Below, piece after piece: positions 14,640 to 24,414 of a DNA stretch of 64,000 bases. Position 1 is the stretch's first letter. Each line of letters begins with the position of its first letter. The translations under genes were made by a program, and so were the position numbers. The DNA comes from Pseudomonas fluorescens (GTDB lineage: Bacteria; Pseudomonadota; Gammaproteobacteria; Pseudomonadales; Pseudomonadaceae), in assembly GCF_001623525.1 (NCBI RefSeq), contig NZ_CP015225.1, forward strand, positions 1,240,001 to 1,304,000, given 5' to 3'. A model generated the notes under the pieces. It did no database searches. It saw only the letters and a program-made list of their open reading frames with translations, and had not been told where the DNA came from.

Positions 14640-17426
14640 TCAAGGTTGGATAAAGACATTGACCGGGAAATTCCCCAGAGCGGTGCTGATCAGCAGCTCC
14701 CTTTGGGGTGTGACTGTTGTGCTTGAAAAAAGTCCCTTCAGTTTTTCATCCCCGGCGGCGAACGGTAACGACACACGGGTATCGCCCCAATCCGACGCAG
14801 CCACCAGCGGCGTGGCACTGTTTTCCAGCAACGGCGCCGCATGGACAGGTACAACAATGATCGCTCGTTGTTGCGAGTCTTCACGCATGAAGGCCAATAC
14901 TCGCTCCGCTTGCTCGCCGAGCACTTCCAGCGGCTGGTAGCGACCCTGGCGCCATAGCAGCGGATACTCGGCTCGCACGGCCAATGTCCTGGCGATCAAT
15001 GCCTGTTTGATCCGGCCGTCACGCCAATCGCGAATCAACGCGGCTGGCGTGCTGTCGCCCCCTAACGCCTCGCGGCGTGCCTGGAAATCCACCGGACGGC
15101 GGTTATCCGGGTCCACCAGGCTGAAATCCCAGAACTCGTTGCCTTGGTACAGGTCCGGTACGCCGGGTACGGTCATGCGCAGCAAAGTTTGCGCCAGACT
15201 GTTGAGGGCGCCCGCCGGGGCGATGGCCTGGACCGCCTCGGCGATGGCGCTGCGCAAGGGCAACCCCTCATCGCCCAGCAGTAACCGTTCGAGGAACATC
15301 TGGGTGGCCTGCTCATAAGCGTCGTTGACCGCCGCCCAGCTGCTTTGCAGCTTGGCTTCGCGCAGGGCCTTGCGTTGCCATTGCCACAGGCGCTCGTTGT
15401 AGGCGGCCAGGGCTTTGTGGTCCTGAAGGTCGAGGTCCAACGGCCAACTGCCGAGCAGGGCCTGGTACAGAATCAGTTCATCACCAGCCGAGGGCGCCGC
15501 CGGGTCACTGTGCAGCGAAGGCGAGAGGATGCGCCATTGCTCCACGCAGGCGGTGTACCAATCGGCGCGTTCGCTGAGCACGGCCAGCCTGGCGCGGGTG
15601 TCTTCGCCGCGCTTGTGGTCGTGGGTGGCGGTGGTGATCAGGTTGTCGGGGAAATGTTCGAGTCGATCGAGGCAGGCGTGGTGGAACACTTGAGGCGGGG
15701 CGCTGAAGCGCTCGGTGTCATAGCCCACGTCATTGCGTGACAACAGCGCCGCCGAGCGATAGAGCGCGGTGTCCTCCACCGCTTTGGCGGCGGCCGGCGA
15801 GGTCAGTTGCTGGAAACGCACGCAGGCATGGCGCAGGCGTTTACGCTGGTTGCCGCGCGGACGTTGCCGCCAGGGCATCCCACCGAGCCAGCCGGCCAGG
15901 CAATCGATCACCGGCCAGTCGGCTTCGCTCAGGGTTTGCCGGGCGCCTTCCAAGGCCTGGTTGAAGAACACCTCGTCTTCGGCCGAGCGCCCCAGGGGCG
16001 TGATGTAGGTGCGATACACCGGGAAATGCACGATCAGTTCCTGCAAGGCTCGCCGAATCGCACCCAGGGTCAGGTCGCGGGTCATCACATCGTCCCGGGC
16101 CACTTGCAGGAGGGCCTGGGCAACGCTTTCGAAATCCCCGGCCAGGGAGCCATTGAGAATCTGCTGGCGAGCCAGGCGGGCTTCTTCGATGAAGTGCGCT
16201 GGCCGTTCACTGTGCTGGCTCCAGAATTCGGCGAGGGGGGCGGCACCGGCCGGGTCATGCTGCAGCAGCGAGACCTGGTTCATGAACTCGTAGCCGGTGC
16301 TGCCGTCGATGTTCCAGTCCCGCCGCAACGTCTCGCCATCGCCGAGGATCTTCTCGACGAAAATCGGCAGGTGTCGGGTCGGCGACAGCGAATCGACGCG
16401 TCTGCGCAATTTGCGGCAGTAACCGCGAGGGTCGGCAAGGCCGTCGATGTGGTCGATCCGCAGGCCGTCCACCAGGCCTTCGCCGATCAATTGAAAAATC
16501 TTGGCATGGGTCGCCTCGAATACCGCCGGACGCTCGACCCGCAGCCCACCCAGCTCGTTGACATCGAAAAAGCGCCGCCAATTGATGTCGTCCGCCGCCG
16601 TGCGCCAGCTGGCGAGCCGGTAGCTCTGGCGCTCGAGCAGTTGGTGCAGACGCTCGAAACCTTCGGGTTGAGTGGAGTCGTAGCCGTCAAGGTTGTCCTT
16701 GATGGCGGCGAGGATGCCCGCTTGCGCCGCCAGGTCCTGCAATTCTTTTTGCAACGGGCGGGCGAGGGTATGGGCATCGGTCTGGTAATTCAGCGTGGTG
16801 AAGCGCTCGGCCAGGGCCTTGAGCGATTCGGTTTGCTCGGCGGGCAAGGTTTCGGTGGGTTTGAGCAGTTCGCCGTAGTGCATCGGGCAAATCGGGAAGC
16901 GGTGTTCGTAGTGCTCCACGTAGAAGCTGCCTTGGCTGGCATCGAAGTGCAGTTGCAAGGTGCCTTCCTGCAACGCCACGCCGTAGTCGCTGCCCAAGAA
17001 CGGCAGCAGCAATTGGCCTTCCATCAGTGGATCGGGGGAATGCCACTGGATGTCGAAGAACTCACCGTAGGGGCTCAGGCGACCCCATTCCAGCAAGTCC
17101 AGCCACCAGGGGTTGTCGTTGCCGCCGACGGCCATGTGATTGGACACGATGTCGAGGATCAGCCCCATACGATGTTCGCGCAAGGTCGCAACCAGGCGCT
17201 TGAGCGCGGCTTCGCCACCCAGTTCAGGGTTGACCAGGGTCGGGTCAACGACGTCGTAGCCGTGCATGGACCCGGCGCGGGCCTTGAGCAGCGGCGAGGC
17301 ATACAGGTGGCTGATGCCCAGCGAGGCGAAGTACGGCACCAGGGGGATGGCGTCGTCCAGGGTGAAGCCTTTATGAAACTGCAGGCGCAATGTTGCCCGC
17401 AGGGGTTGGATCAACGTCTGTTTCAT
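14640..17426 (-). CDS. treY: Malto-oligosyltrehalose synthase TreY
   Basis: Encodes 928 residues. The start ATG overlaps the malQ stop by 4 bases, indicating translational coupling. It is a GH13 enzyme with SMHGYDVVDPT (about residues 53-63), LILDIVSNHMA (89-99), GLRIDHIDGLADP with the nucleophile Asp near 325, and IFVEKILGDGE with the acid/base Glu near 358. It isomerises the reducing end of maltodextrins to an alpha,alpha-1,1 linkage, giving maltooligosyl trehalose that TreZ then cleaves. The length fits the Pseudomonas enzyme, which is longer than archaeal TreY. It works in the cytoplasm on chains supplied by GlgA, MalQ and GlgX. Confidence 0.95.
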   Translation of the reverse strand: MKQTLIQPLRATLRLQFHKGFTLDDAIPLVPYFASLGISHLYASPLLKARAGSMHGYDVVDPTLVNPELGGEAALKRLVATLREHRMGLILDIVSNHMAVGGNDNPWWLDLLEWGRLSPYGEFFDIQWHSPDPLMEGQLLLPFLGSDYGVALQEGTLQLHFDASQGSFYVEHYEHRFPICPMHYGELLKPTETLPAEQTESLKALAERFTTLNYQTDAHTLARPLQKELQDLAAQAGILAAIKDNLDGYDSTQPEGFERLHQLLERQSYRLASWRTAADDINWRRFFDVNELGGLRVERPAVFEATHAKIFQLIGEGLVDGLRIDHIDGLADPRGYCRKLRRRVDSLSPTRHLPIFVEKILGDGETLRRDWNIDGSTGYEFMNQVSLLQHDPAGAAPLAEFWSQHSERPAHFIEEARLARQQILNGSLAGDFESVAQALLQVARDDVMTRDLTLGAIRRALQELIVHFPVYRTYITPLGRSAEDEVFFNQALEGARQTLSEADWPVIDCLAGWLGGMPWRQRPRGNQRKRLRHACVRFQQLTSPAAAKAVEDTALYRSAALLSRNDVGYDTERFSAPPQVFHHACLDRLEHFPDNLITTATHDHKRGEDTRARLAVLSERADWYTACVEQWRILSPSLHSDPAAPSAGDELILYQALLGSWPLDLDLQDHKALAAYNERLWQWQRKALREAKLQSSWAAVNDAYEQATQMFLERLLLGDEGLPLRSAIAEAVQAIAPAGALNSLAQTLLRMTVPGVPDLYQGNEFWDFSLVDPDNRRPVDFQARREALGGDSTPAALIRDWRDGRIKQALIARTLAVRAEYPLLWRQGRYQPLEVLGEQAERVLAFMREDSQQRAIIVVPVHAAPLLENSATPLVAASDWGDTRVSLPFAAGDEKLKGLFSSTTVTPQRELLISTALGNFPVNVFIQP

Positions 17427-19501
17427 CGGTCACGCTCGTTCGCCTGAAGCCTCGCACAGGCGAGTATTTCCAGACGCCGGGCAGCGTCCGGGTGATCCAG
17501 CAACGCCTGGCTTTGCCCGGACAGGCGGCGACGCCAATTGGGGTGGGTGTCGATGGTGCCCGGCAGGTTGGCCTGCTCCTCGATCCCCAGGGCGTCTTCG
17601 AGCGGCAACAACACCAGCGGTGCGCGGGTGTGACCGAGGAAGCGCACGCTGGCATCGAGCACTTGGTCGGTCTCGCGGTGTTCTTCGCGAAAGTTCTGCG
17701 GGTCCTGGTTCAGCACGTGGCGCAGGCCTTCGCGTTCGCGCTCGCGGTGTTTGCGCCAGTCCATTTCGGTGTGGGAATCGATCAGGTCGAGCCGGGCGTT
17801 CCAGTCGATGTCGTGACCGTGCCACCAGCCATTGAGCGTCGGCAAGTCATGGGTGCTGGTGGTGGCCAGGGCATTGTCCGGCCAGTCGAGAATTGGCTTG
17901 AAGTGGGTGTTGTCCTGTTCGAACAACAGCACGCGCATGCCCAGGATCGAGCGGGCAATGAGTTTGTCCCGCAGGCCATCGGGCACGGTGCCGAGGTCTT
18001 CGCCGAGCACGATAGCCTGATGACGATGGGATTCCAGCGCCAATAGACGCAGCAGGTCGTCTACCGGGTAATAGAGGTAGGCGCCATCGCAAGGTGGAGC
18101 GTCGTTAGGGATCACCCACAGTCGTTGCAACCCCATGACATGATCGATGCGCAAGCCTCCGGCATGGGCAAAGTTGGCCCGCAGCATTTCAATGAAGGCG
18201 CGAAAGCCGTTGCGCACCAGGCCTTCCGGGGAAAACGCCGAGATGCCCCAACCTTGGCCGGAGCGGTTGAGAATGTCCGGCGGGGCGCCCACAGTCAGCG
18301 AGGCGAGCAGTTCGTCCTGCCGGCTCCAGGCCTGGCTGCCACCGCCATCGGCACCCACCGCCAGGTCGGCGATCAGACCGATGCCCATGCCGCTGGATCG
18401 GGCTGCGCTCTGGGCGCGCTCCAGGCAGCGGGCGATCAACCATTGGCAAAAAGCGTAGAAGCCGATCTCATCGGCATTTTCCTCGGCGAAATGGGCCAGG
18501 GCGGGGCTGCGCGGGTCGCGCCATTCTTCCGGCCAGTGACGCCAGTCGAGGCTTTCCCCCCGGGCGGCGCGTTCGGCCTGCAAGGCCTCGAAGCGGCAAT
18601 GGTTTTCCAGGGCTTCGCCACTGGTGTGGCGGAAACTGCTGAAGTCCTCATGCAACGGATGTTCACCCTGGCTGAAACCGTCGTACAGGGCACGCAGGAT
18701 TTTCTGTTTGGCCTGGGCGGCGACCGGCCAGTCGATCAGCGGCTGCTCTTCCAGGGTGCGCAGTTGATTGGTCAAGCCAGTGGCGTCGATGGCGGTGCGC
18801 AGCGCGCGTTCACCGAGGATGGTGCCCGGCGCGGCGTAAAGGCTGTTGAAAAACAGTCGGCTCGACGGTGAGTAGGGGCTGTAGCGCCCGGTGTCGCTGC
18901 TGAACATCGCGTGCATCGGGCTGATGGCAACGGCCTCGGCGCCGCGCTCGCCGGCTACCCGCGCCAGTTCCTCCAGGGCCTGGGTGTCACCGAAGCCACC
19001 GTCACCGGGGCGGCGCAGGGCATACAGTTGCGCGCTCAGGCCCCAGGCCCGGGGCGTCGGGTCGTCCACTGCATCGGCCACGCTGTAGCAGCGGGCCGGC
19101 GCGACGGCCAGGGTGAAATGCTGGTCCTGGATGCTGACATGCTGATACCCCACCGGGACCATCCCCGGCAGCTTGGCATCGGCATCGAGGTTCAAATTCA
19201 GTGTCGCACCCTCTTCGAGCTTGATTTCGCAGGGTGTCCCGGCCTCGAAGTAGCGGCTCAAGTCCAGGCTGACCCCGACGTCGGCGGTGATCAGCGGTGG
19301 CAATTGATGGTTCTGTTGAGCTTCCTGCAATTGCAGCAGGCTGGCGTCGATTTCCTGGGCGCTGCCGGCCGGATGGCCCAGGCCGGTGAGGACCGAACGC
19401 AAGACCGCCGGCGAGACTTTCTGGGCCCGGCCATTGGCATCGATCCAATCCACCGCCAGGCCCGCTCGGCCGGCGAGGATTTCCAGTTGCGCATCGCTCA
19501 T
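17423..19501 (-). CDS. malQ: 4-alpha-glucanotransferase (amylomaltase) MalQ
   Basis: Encodes 692 residues. Its start overlaps the treZ stop and its stop overlaps the treY start, 4 bases each. It is a GH77 enzyme: GLRIDHVMGLQRLW (nucleophile Asp near 452), VLGEDLGTVP (acid/base Glu near 499) and TSTHDLPTL (near 545) are the diagnostic motifs. An N-terminal extension of about 150 residues is normal for bacterial MalQ. It transfers glucan segments between maltodextrins, reshaping chain lengths for TreY and recycling the short oligosaccharides left by GlgX. The tight overlaps show it is co-translated with the trehalose genes. Confidence 0.95.
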   Translation of the reverse strand: MSDAQLEILAGRAGLAVDWIDANGRAQKVSPAVLRSVLTGLGHPAGSAQEIDASLLQLQEAQQNHQLPPLITADVGVSLDLSRYFEAGTPCEIKLEEGATLNLNLDADAKLPGMVPVGYQHVSIQDQHFTLAVAPARCYSVADAVDDPTPRAWGLSAQLYALRRPGDGGFGDTQALEELARVAGERGAEAVAISPMHAMFSSDTGRYSPYSPSSRLFFNSLYAAPGTILGERALRTAIDATGLTNQLRTLEEQPLIDWPVAAQAKQKILRALYDGFSQGEHPLHEDFSSFRHTSGEALENHCRFEALQAERAARGESLDWRHWPEEWRDPRSPALAHFAEENADEIGFYAFCQWLIARCLERAQSAARSSGMGIGLIADLAVGADGGGSQAWSRQDELLASLTVGAPPDILNRSGQGWGISAFSPEGLVRNGFRAFIEMLRANFAHAGGLRIDHVMGLQRLWVIPNDAPPCDGAYLYYPVDDLLRLLALESHRHQAIVLGEDLGTVPDGLRDKLIARSILGMRVLLFEQDNTHFKPILDWPDNALATTSTHDLPTLNGWWHGHDIDWNARLDLIDSHTEMDWRKHREREREGLRHVLNQDPQNFREEHRETDQVLDASVRFLGHTRAPLVLLPLEDALGIEEQANLPGTIDTHPNWRRRLSGQSQALLDHPDAARRLEILACARLQANERDR

Positions 19502-21300
19502 AGGCGCTCTCCAGTGATGTTGGGCAAGGTTGTCGCCTGCGTCAGACTGACCAGCGCGCTGTAGGGCGCAAGGACGCCCTGTTGCAACAGACCCATGACC
19601 TGCTGCGGATGTTCGAAAAGAATGCGTGCCTCATCCGGGGCAGTGTGTTCGACGGGCTGATCGCTCAGGTTGAAGTCGATGCGCAACACGCTGCCATCGC
19701 CCAATCGCCAGCGTGCGCTGATGGCGCCATGGCCCAGCACATCGGTCCCCAGGGCCTGGGCACCGGGCAGGCGCGGGACGATCTCTTCACGGCGGATTTT
19801 CAGCAGTTGCCGATACAGCGCCTCGTTGGCCTGCTGCTCCGGGCCTTGCGATTCCAGGCTTGGGCGTGAAGCCTCGAAGGTACTGGCGGCGTTGGGGTCG
19901 GGAATGCGTTCGCGCTTCTGTGGATCGGCAAAGGCGGTGAAGGCCTTGAACTCGTTGCGTCGGCCTTCGCGCACCCGCTCTGCCAGCTCGCCGTGGTGGC
20001 TGGTAAAGAACAGGAACGGTTGTTCGGCCGCCACCTCGTCGCCCATGAACAGCAGCGGGATCATCGGTGATAACAGCAACAAGACTGTCGCTGCTTGCAG
20101 GGCCTGGGGCGCGGCGAGTTGATGCAGGCGTTCGCCCAAGGCACGGTTGCCGATCTGGTCATGGTTCTGCAGGAACAGCACGAACGCGCTCGGCGGCAAG
20201 TGGCCGCTGGGCTCGCCCCGGGCTTCGCCATGGCGATTGAGATGGCCTTGGAAGACGAAGCCCTGGCTCAGGCAACGTGCCAGTTGTTCGGTCGGCTGCT
20301 CGGCATAGTCGGCGTAGTAGGCGTCGGTCTCACCAGTCAGCAGCACGTGCAGGGCATTGTGTCCGTCGTCGTTCCACTGGGCGTCGTAGACATGCTCCAG
20401 CAGGTGGGCCTGGTTGTGTTCGTTTTCCACGGTCAGCCAGACATGCCGGATCGGGTCCACCTGCTCGCGCACCCGGGTCGCCAGTTCCTGGAGAAAGTCC
20501 GGGTCTTCAATGGCGTGTATCGCGTCCAGGCGCAGGCCGTCGAAACGGTACTCCAACAGCCACATGAGCGCGTTGTCGATAAAGAAGTCCCGCACTTCGC
20601 GGCGGCGGAAATCAATCGCCGCGCCCCAGGGCGTGTGCTTGTCTTCACGGAAGAAGCCCTTGGCATAGCGGTGCAGGTAGTTGCCGTCGGGGCCGAAGTG
20701 GTTGTAGACCACATCCAGGATGACGGACAGCCCATGGCCGTGGGCGCTGTCGATCAGATGCTTGAGCTGTTCGGGCGTGCCGTAGGAGGCCTGGGGCGCG
20801 TAGGGCAGGACGCCGTCGTAGCCCCAGTTGCGATCACCGGGAAACTGCGCCAACGGCATCAGTTCGATGGCGGTGATGCCCAGCCCGGCCAGGCGTGCCA
20901 GATGCTGTTCGACGCCATCGAAACCACCCAGGGCGCCCACGTGCAATTCGTAGATGACGGCTTCGTGCCAGGGGCGACCGGACCATTGGGTGTGTCGCCA
21001 TGAGTAGGCATGCGGGTCGACCACCACGCTGTGGCGGTCGATGTCGCCGGCCTGGGCGCGCGAGGCCGGGTCCGGCACCTCCAGCTCGCCATCGATGTTG
21101 TAGCGGTAGCGGGTGCCGGCGGGGCAACGGGTCTGGATCATGAACCAGCCGTCGGCTTGGGGCAGTAGCGGTATTGAATCTCCAGTGTCGAGCTCGACAC
21201 TGACAAAAAATGCATCCGGGGCCCAGAGGGCGAAGCGGGTGTGCCCTTCGTCCAGCATGACCGCCCCGTGGGTCCATGTCTCAGGCGTCCTTGACGTCAT
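19498..21300 (-). CDS. treZ: Malto-oligosyltrehalose trehalohydrolase TreZ
   Basis: Encodes 600 residues from the ATG at 21300, which follows GAGGT and sits 7 bases after glgA. An in-frame start 22 codons earlier would run into glgA and has no family support. Domains are an N-terminal CBM48-like domain (about 10-95), then a GH13 barrel with NWGYDGVLPYAP, VVYNHFGPDG, GLRLDAIHAIEDPDF (catalytic Asp) and VENEHN (catalytic Glu). It releases free trehalose from maltooligosyl trehalose made by TreY. The operon order glgA-treZ-malQ-treY couples glucan synthesis to trehalose production, a desiccation and osmotic-stress route in pseudomonads. Confidence 0.95.
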   Translation of the reverse strand: MTSRTPETWTHGAVMLDEGHTRFALWAPDAFFVSVELDTGDSIPLLPQADGWFMIQTRCPAGTRYRYNIDGELEVPDPASRAQAGDIDRHSVVVDPHAYSWRHTQWSGRPWHEAVIYELHVGALGGFDGVEQHLARLAGLGITAIELMPLAQFPGDRNWGYDGVLPYAPQASYGTPEQLKHLIDSAHGHGLSVILDVVYNHFGPDGNYLHRYAKGFFREDKHTPWGAAIDFRRREVRDFFIDNALMWLLEYRFDGLRLDAIHAIEDPDFLQELATRVREQVDPIRHVWLTVENEHNQAHLLEHVYDAQWNDDGHNALHVLLTGETDAYYADYAEQPTEQLARCLSQGFVFQGHLNRHGEARGEPSGHLPPSAFVLFLQNHDQIGNRALGERLHQLAAPQALQAATVLLLLSPMIPLLFMGDEVAAEQPFLFFTSHHGELAERVREGRRNEFKAFTAFADPQKRERIPDPNAASTFEASRPSLESQGPEQQANEALYRQLLKIRREEIVPRLPGAQALGTDVLGHGAISARWRLGDGSVLRIDFNLSDQPVEHTAPDEARILFEHPQQVMGLLQQGVLAPYSALVSLTQATTLPNITGERL

Positions 21301-21307
21301 TGTTACC

Positions 21308-22879
21308 TCATTGTCTGGCCGATTTTCCCAGTGACTTAGCCACCAGCTGTTCGTAGAGTTCGGCATAGGGTTCCACGGCCTTGCACCAGTTGAACGGCGC
21401 CGACATGGCCCGGCAGCGCATGGCGTTGAGCAGGTCGGGGAATTCGAAGACCTTGAAGGCCCGGCTCAAGGCCTGTTTGTAGCTTTCCACGGTGGACTCA
21501 TCGAACAGGAAACCGGTGATGCCATCTTCGATGGTGTCCGCCAACCCTCCGGTATTGCGCGCCACCGGCAGCGAACCGAAGCGCTGGGCGTACATCTGGC
21601 TCAAGCCGCAGGGCTCGTAGCGCGACGGCATGAGCAGGAAGTCGCTGCCGGCGAACATCCGCCGTGCATCGGTTTCGTTGAAGCCGATACGCACACCGAT
21701 GCGTCCGGGGAAACGCAGGGCCAGTTCGCGCATGGCCTGTTCTTCCTCCGGTTCGCCACGGCCGATGATGGCGATCTGGCCGCCGGACTCGACGATGAAC
21801 TCGGCGACCGCTTCGGTCAGGTCCAGGCCTTTCTGGTAGACCAGGCGCGAAACCACGGCGAACAGCGGGCCAGTGGAGTCGTCGAGGCCAAAGAGTTCGC
21901 GCACATGGGACGCGTTGACTGCCTTGCCTTCCCAGTCGCCCATGGCGAACTGACGGAACAGGTGGGTGTCGGTGGCCGAGTCCCAGCTTTCATCGATACC
22001 GTTGGGAATGCCGCTGAGCAAGCCTTGTTGGGTCTTGGCAGCGAGGAAGCCGTCGAGCCCGCAGCCAAACGCCGGAGTGGTGATCTCCTGGGCATAGGTG
22101 GCACTGACGGTGGTGATATGGCTGGAGTACGCCATCCCGGCCTTGAGAAACGACAGTTTGCCGTAGAACTCCATGCCTTCCTGTTGCAGGGCGTGCTCGG
22201 GGATGCCCAGTTCCGGGCAGGACGCCAGGCTGACGACGCCCTGGTAGGCCAGGTTGTGAATGGTAAACAGGGTCGGGGTGCGTTGCCCGCGCCAGTGCAT
22301 ATAGGCCGGCGCCAGCCCGGCTGGCCAGTCGTGGGCGTGGACCAGGTCCGGGCACCAATGGATCTGCGCGAGGTTGGCGGCAATGTCGGCCGCGGCCAGG
22401 CCCAGGCGAGCGAAGCGAATGTGGTTGTCGGGCCAGTCGCGACCGTTGTTGGCTCCGTAGGGGGAGCCTTCGCGGGCAAAGAGTTCCGGGCAGATCAGGA
22501 CGTAGATCACCAGGCCGTCGGCCATGTCCATGCGCCCGATCTTGCAGGGCGGCAGTGCTGCGTGGCCGCCCAGTTCGCCGATGATGTGGATCGGATTGCC
22601 GCTGTTCATCACTTGCGGATAACCGGGGATCAGCACCCGGACATCATGCAGCCCGGCCATGGCCCGGGGCAGTGCGGAGGAGACGTCGCCCAGGCCGCCG
22701 GTCTTTACCAGGTCGGCGATTTCCGAGGTAACGAATAATACTTTCTTGCGGTTGGGATTCTGTCGAACGACGGGGAGCAGTGCCTTGCCGCCGGTGGCCA
22801 GCACCGGTGCCGTTGGCGATTCGGCCGCGGGCGGTAATTGAGAACGAACTTGTTGTGGTTCCAAGGCAGCACTGATCAT
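21308..22879 (-). CDS. glgA: Glycogen synthase GlgA
   Basis: Encodes 523 residues from the ATG at 22879, preceded by GGGAG. A 28-codon in-frame extension lacks a ribosome site. It is a GT5 glycosyltransferase: KTGGLGDVSSALPRA (about residues 58-72) is the ADP-glucose-binding KxGGL motif, HAHDWPAGLAP lies near residue 185, and PSRYEPCGLSQMYAQRFG with NTGGLADTI forms the C-terminal nucleotide site. It extends alpha-1,4-glucan using ADP-glucose. About 40 extra residues before the GT-B fold (Pro/Ala/Gln-rich) are unusual relative to E. coli GlgA. It is first in the operon, so the promoter should lie in the 561-base region upstream. Confidence 0.95.
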   Translation of the reverse strand: MISAALEPQQVRSQLPPAAESPTAPVLATGGKALLPVVRQNPNRKKVLFVTSEIADLVKTGGLGDVSSALPRAMAGLHDVRVLIPGYPQVMNSGNPIHIIGELGGHAALPPCKIGRMDMADGLVIYVLICPELFAREGSPYGANNGRDWPDNHIRFARLGLAAADIAANLAQIHWCPDLVHAHDWPAGLAPAYMHWRGQRTPTLFTIHNLAYQGVVSLASCPELGIPEHALQQEGMEFYGKLSFLKAGMAYSSHITTVSATYAQEITTPAFGCGLDGFLAAKTQQGLLSGIPNGIDESWDSATDTHLFRQFAMGDWEGKAVNASHVRELFGLDDSTGPLFAVVSRLVYQKGLDLTEAVAEFIVESGGQIAIIGRGEPEEEQAMRELALRFPGRIGVRIGFNETDARRMFAGSDFLLMPSRYEPCGLSQMYAQRFGSLPVARNTGGLADTIEDGITGFLFDESTVESYKQALSRAFKVFEFPDLLNAMRCRAMSAPFNWCKAVEPYAELYEQLVAKSLGKSARQ

Positions 22880-23440
22880 AAATATCTCCCATTTTCTCGA
22901 TCTGTTTCCGGCAAGCGCCAGAGCTGTTGTTTCATTGGCCAAATCCTGCGGCCAGGCGCACAAGCGCTACGCAAGGAAAGCGAACGGCTACCCAATGCGG
23001 CGAAGCGAATCAGCTGAAGGAGCTGTTGCAATGACTAGTGCAAGGACTGCACCAGTCGCGGTTGCCCTACCTCTAACCTGACCTGTCGCCGTTGCGAAAA
23101 GTTTCGACTTTTTTTCGTCTGGATGACCGGTTGGTTTTCCCCCCGGTTAGGCAGTCTAGGTCAGAACGTAGAGCGGTGCGGCTCGGTTCGTCGCATTGTC
23201 CGACAATCACGGTTTTTGTCGGCAATCTCTTACATGACAAAGGGGGATACGCACCGACGAAGTGCAGTTTTCTGAAAAGAAAAATGTGTATGGGGAGGGG
23301 GCTGTTTCATTGGCGTGCGCGATGGAATGGCGTGGTGCACCATTGGGGAGCGGGCAGCGTGGAGGCGTTTTGATGGCATTTATAGGCACTGCAAACACGC
23401 TATTTTTGTGAAGGCGTTGTCCTGGGTATTCGGGTAGGCT
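22880..23440. other. Long upstream region of glgA with no recognised gene
   Basis: These 561 bases lie between glgA and the 2-hydroxyacid dehydrogenase stop. They must hold the glgA operon promoter. Short open frames exist on both strands but have no good start context. The base composition is lower in GC around 23090-23420 than in the flanking genes. I cannot assign a promoter class; an AAACTT near 23100 on the minus strand recalls an AlgU -35 but lacks a convincing -10. Confidence 0.45.
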
Positions 23441-24403
23441 TCAGCCTGCTGGCGTCAGTAACCGGATCGGCTGGCCCGCCGCCCAGGCCAGCAGGTCTTC
23501 GATCATCAGCGAATAGAACCGCTGGTAATTCTGTCGGCTGACATAGCCCACATGCGGCGTGGCCAGTACGTTATCCAGGGTTCGGAACGGATGGGCGGCG
23601 GGCAAAGGTTCCTGGGCGAATACGTCCAGGGCGGCGCCGGCCAGGCGCTTGTGCTGCAGCGCGTTGATCAGGGCGGTTTCATCGACGATCGGCCCGCGGG
23701 AGGTGTTGACCAGCAGCGCCTCGGGTTTCATCCAGGCCAGGGCCTGGGCATCCACCAGGCCGCGGGTGCGTTCGCCGAGCACCAGGTGGATCGAAAGAAT
23801 ATCGGACTGCTCGAACAATGCCTGTTTGCTCACATACGTCACGCCCACTTCGGCGGCGCGCTCGGCGCTGAGGTTCTGGCTCCAGGCGATGACCCGCATG
23901 CCAAACACCTGGCCAAACTGCGCCACCCGCGTACCGATGCTGCCCAAGCCGAGGATCGCCAGCGTCTTGCCGTGCAGGTCGCCGCCCAAGCCTTGCTGCC
24001 ACAGGCCGGCGCGCAGGGCGTTGGCTTCCTGCATCAGGTTGCGGGTCAGGGCCATGATCAGCGCCCAGGTCAATTCAGGCGTGGCGTGCTTGTAGCTGTC
24101 GGTGCCGCATACCTGGATACCCAGCTCAGCGGCAGCCTTCAGGTCCAGGGCGGCATTGCGCATGCCGCCCGTGAGCAACAGCTTCAGATTGGGCAAGCGA
24201 CGCAGCAGGCCTTCGTCGAACAATGTGCGTTCACGCATCACGCAGATCACCTCGAAGCGCTGCAAGCGCTCGGCGAGGGTGTCGCGGTCAGCGGGATAGT
24301 CATGGAGAAACGTCACCTGGCCGACGCTGTCCAGCACCGACCAGTCCACGACGTCACGTGCCACATCTTGCCAATCGTCTATGACTGCTATTTGCACCGC
24401 CAT
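23441..24403 (-). CDS. D-2-hydroxyacid dehydrogenase family protein
   Basis: Encodes 320 residues from the ATG at 24403, the natural start of the family (MAVQIAVIDDW). A longer frame reaching back into the neighbouring hydrolase gene is not real. GLGSIGTRVA (residues 152-161) is the NAD(P)-binding loop. NTSRGPIVDE, ALDVFAQEPLP and ATPHVGYVS carry the catalytic Arg, Glu and His of the family. These enzymes reduce 2-ketoacids or oxidise D-2-hydroxyacids. The phosphoglycerate dehydrogenase-like branch is the best fit, but the substrate is unknown. It is 11 bases downstream of the alpha/beta hydrolase gene, so the two are probably co-transcribed. Confidence 0.85.
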   Translation of the reverse strand: MAVQIAVIDDWQDVARDVVDWSVLDSVGQVTFLHDYPADRDTLAERLQRFEVICVMRERTLFDEGLLRRLPNLKLLLTGGMRNAALDLKAAAELGIQVCGTDSYKHATPELTWALIMALTRNLMQEANALRAGLWQQGLGGDLHGKTLAILGLGSIGTRVAQFGQVFGMRVIAWSQNLSAERAAEVGVTYVSKQALFEQSDILSIHLVLGERTRGLVDAQALAWMKPEALLVNTSRGPIVDETALINALQHKRLAGAALDVFAQEPLPAAHPFRTLDNVLATPHVGYVSRQNYQRFYSLMIEDLLAWAAGQPIRLLTPAG

Positions 24404-24414
24404 GGAACACCTCG

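Noticed and set aside
15807..17447. Long open frame (546 codons) opposite treY and the end of malQ
   Set aside because: Antisense shadow of a well-supported gene; high-GC third positions open such frames.
23060..23110. AlgU-type promoter for glgA (AAACTT on the minus strand near 23100)
   Set aside because: The -35 is approximate and the expected -10 (TCTGA-like) is not at the right spacing; too weak to report as a feature.
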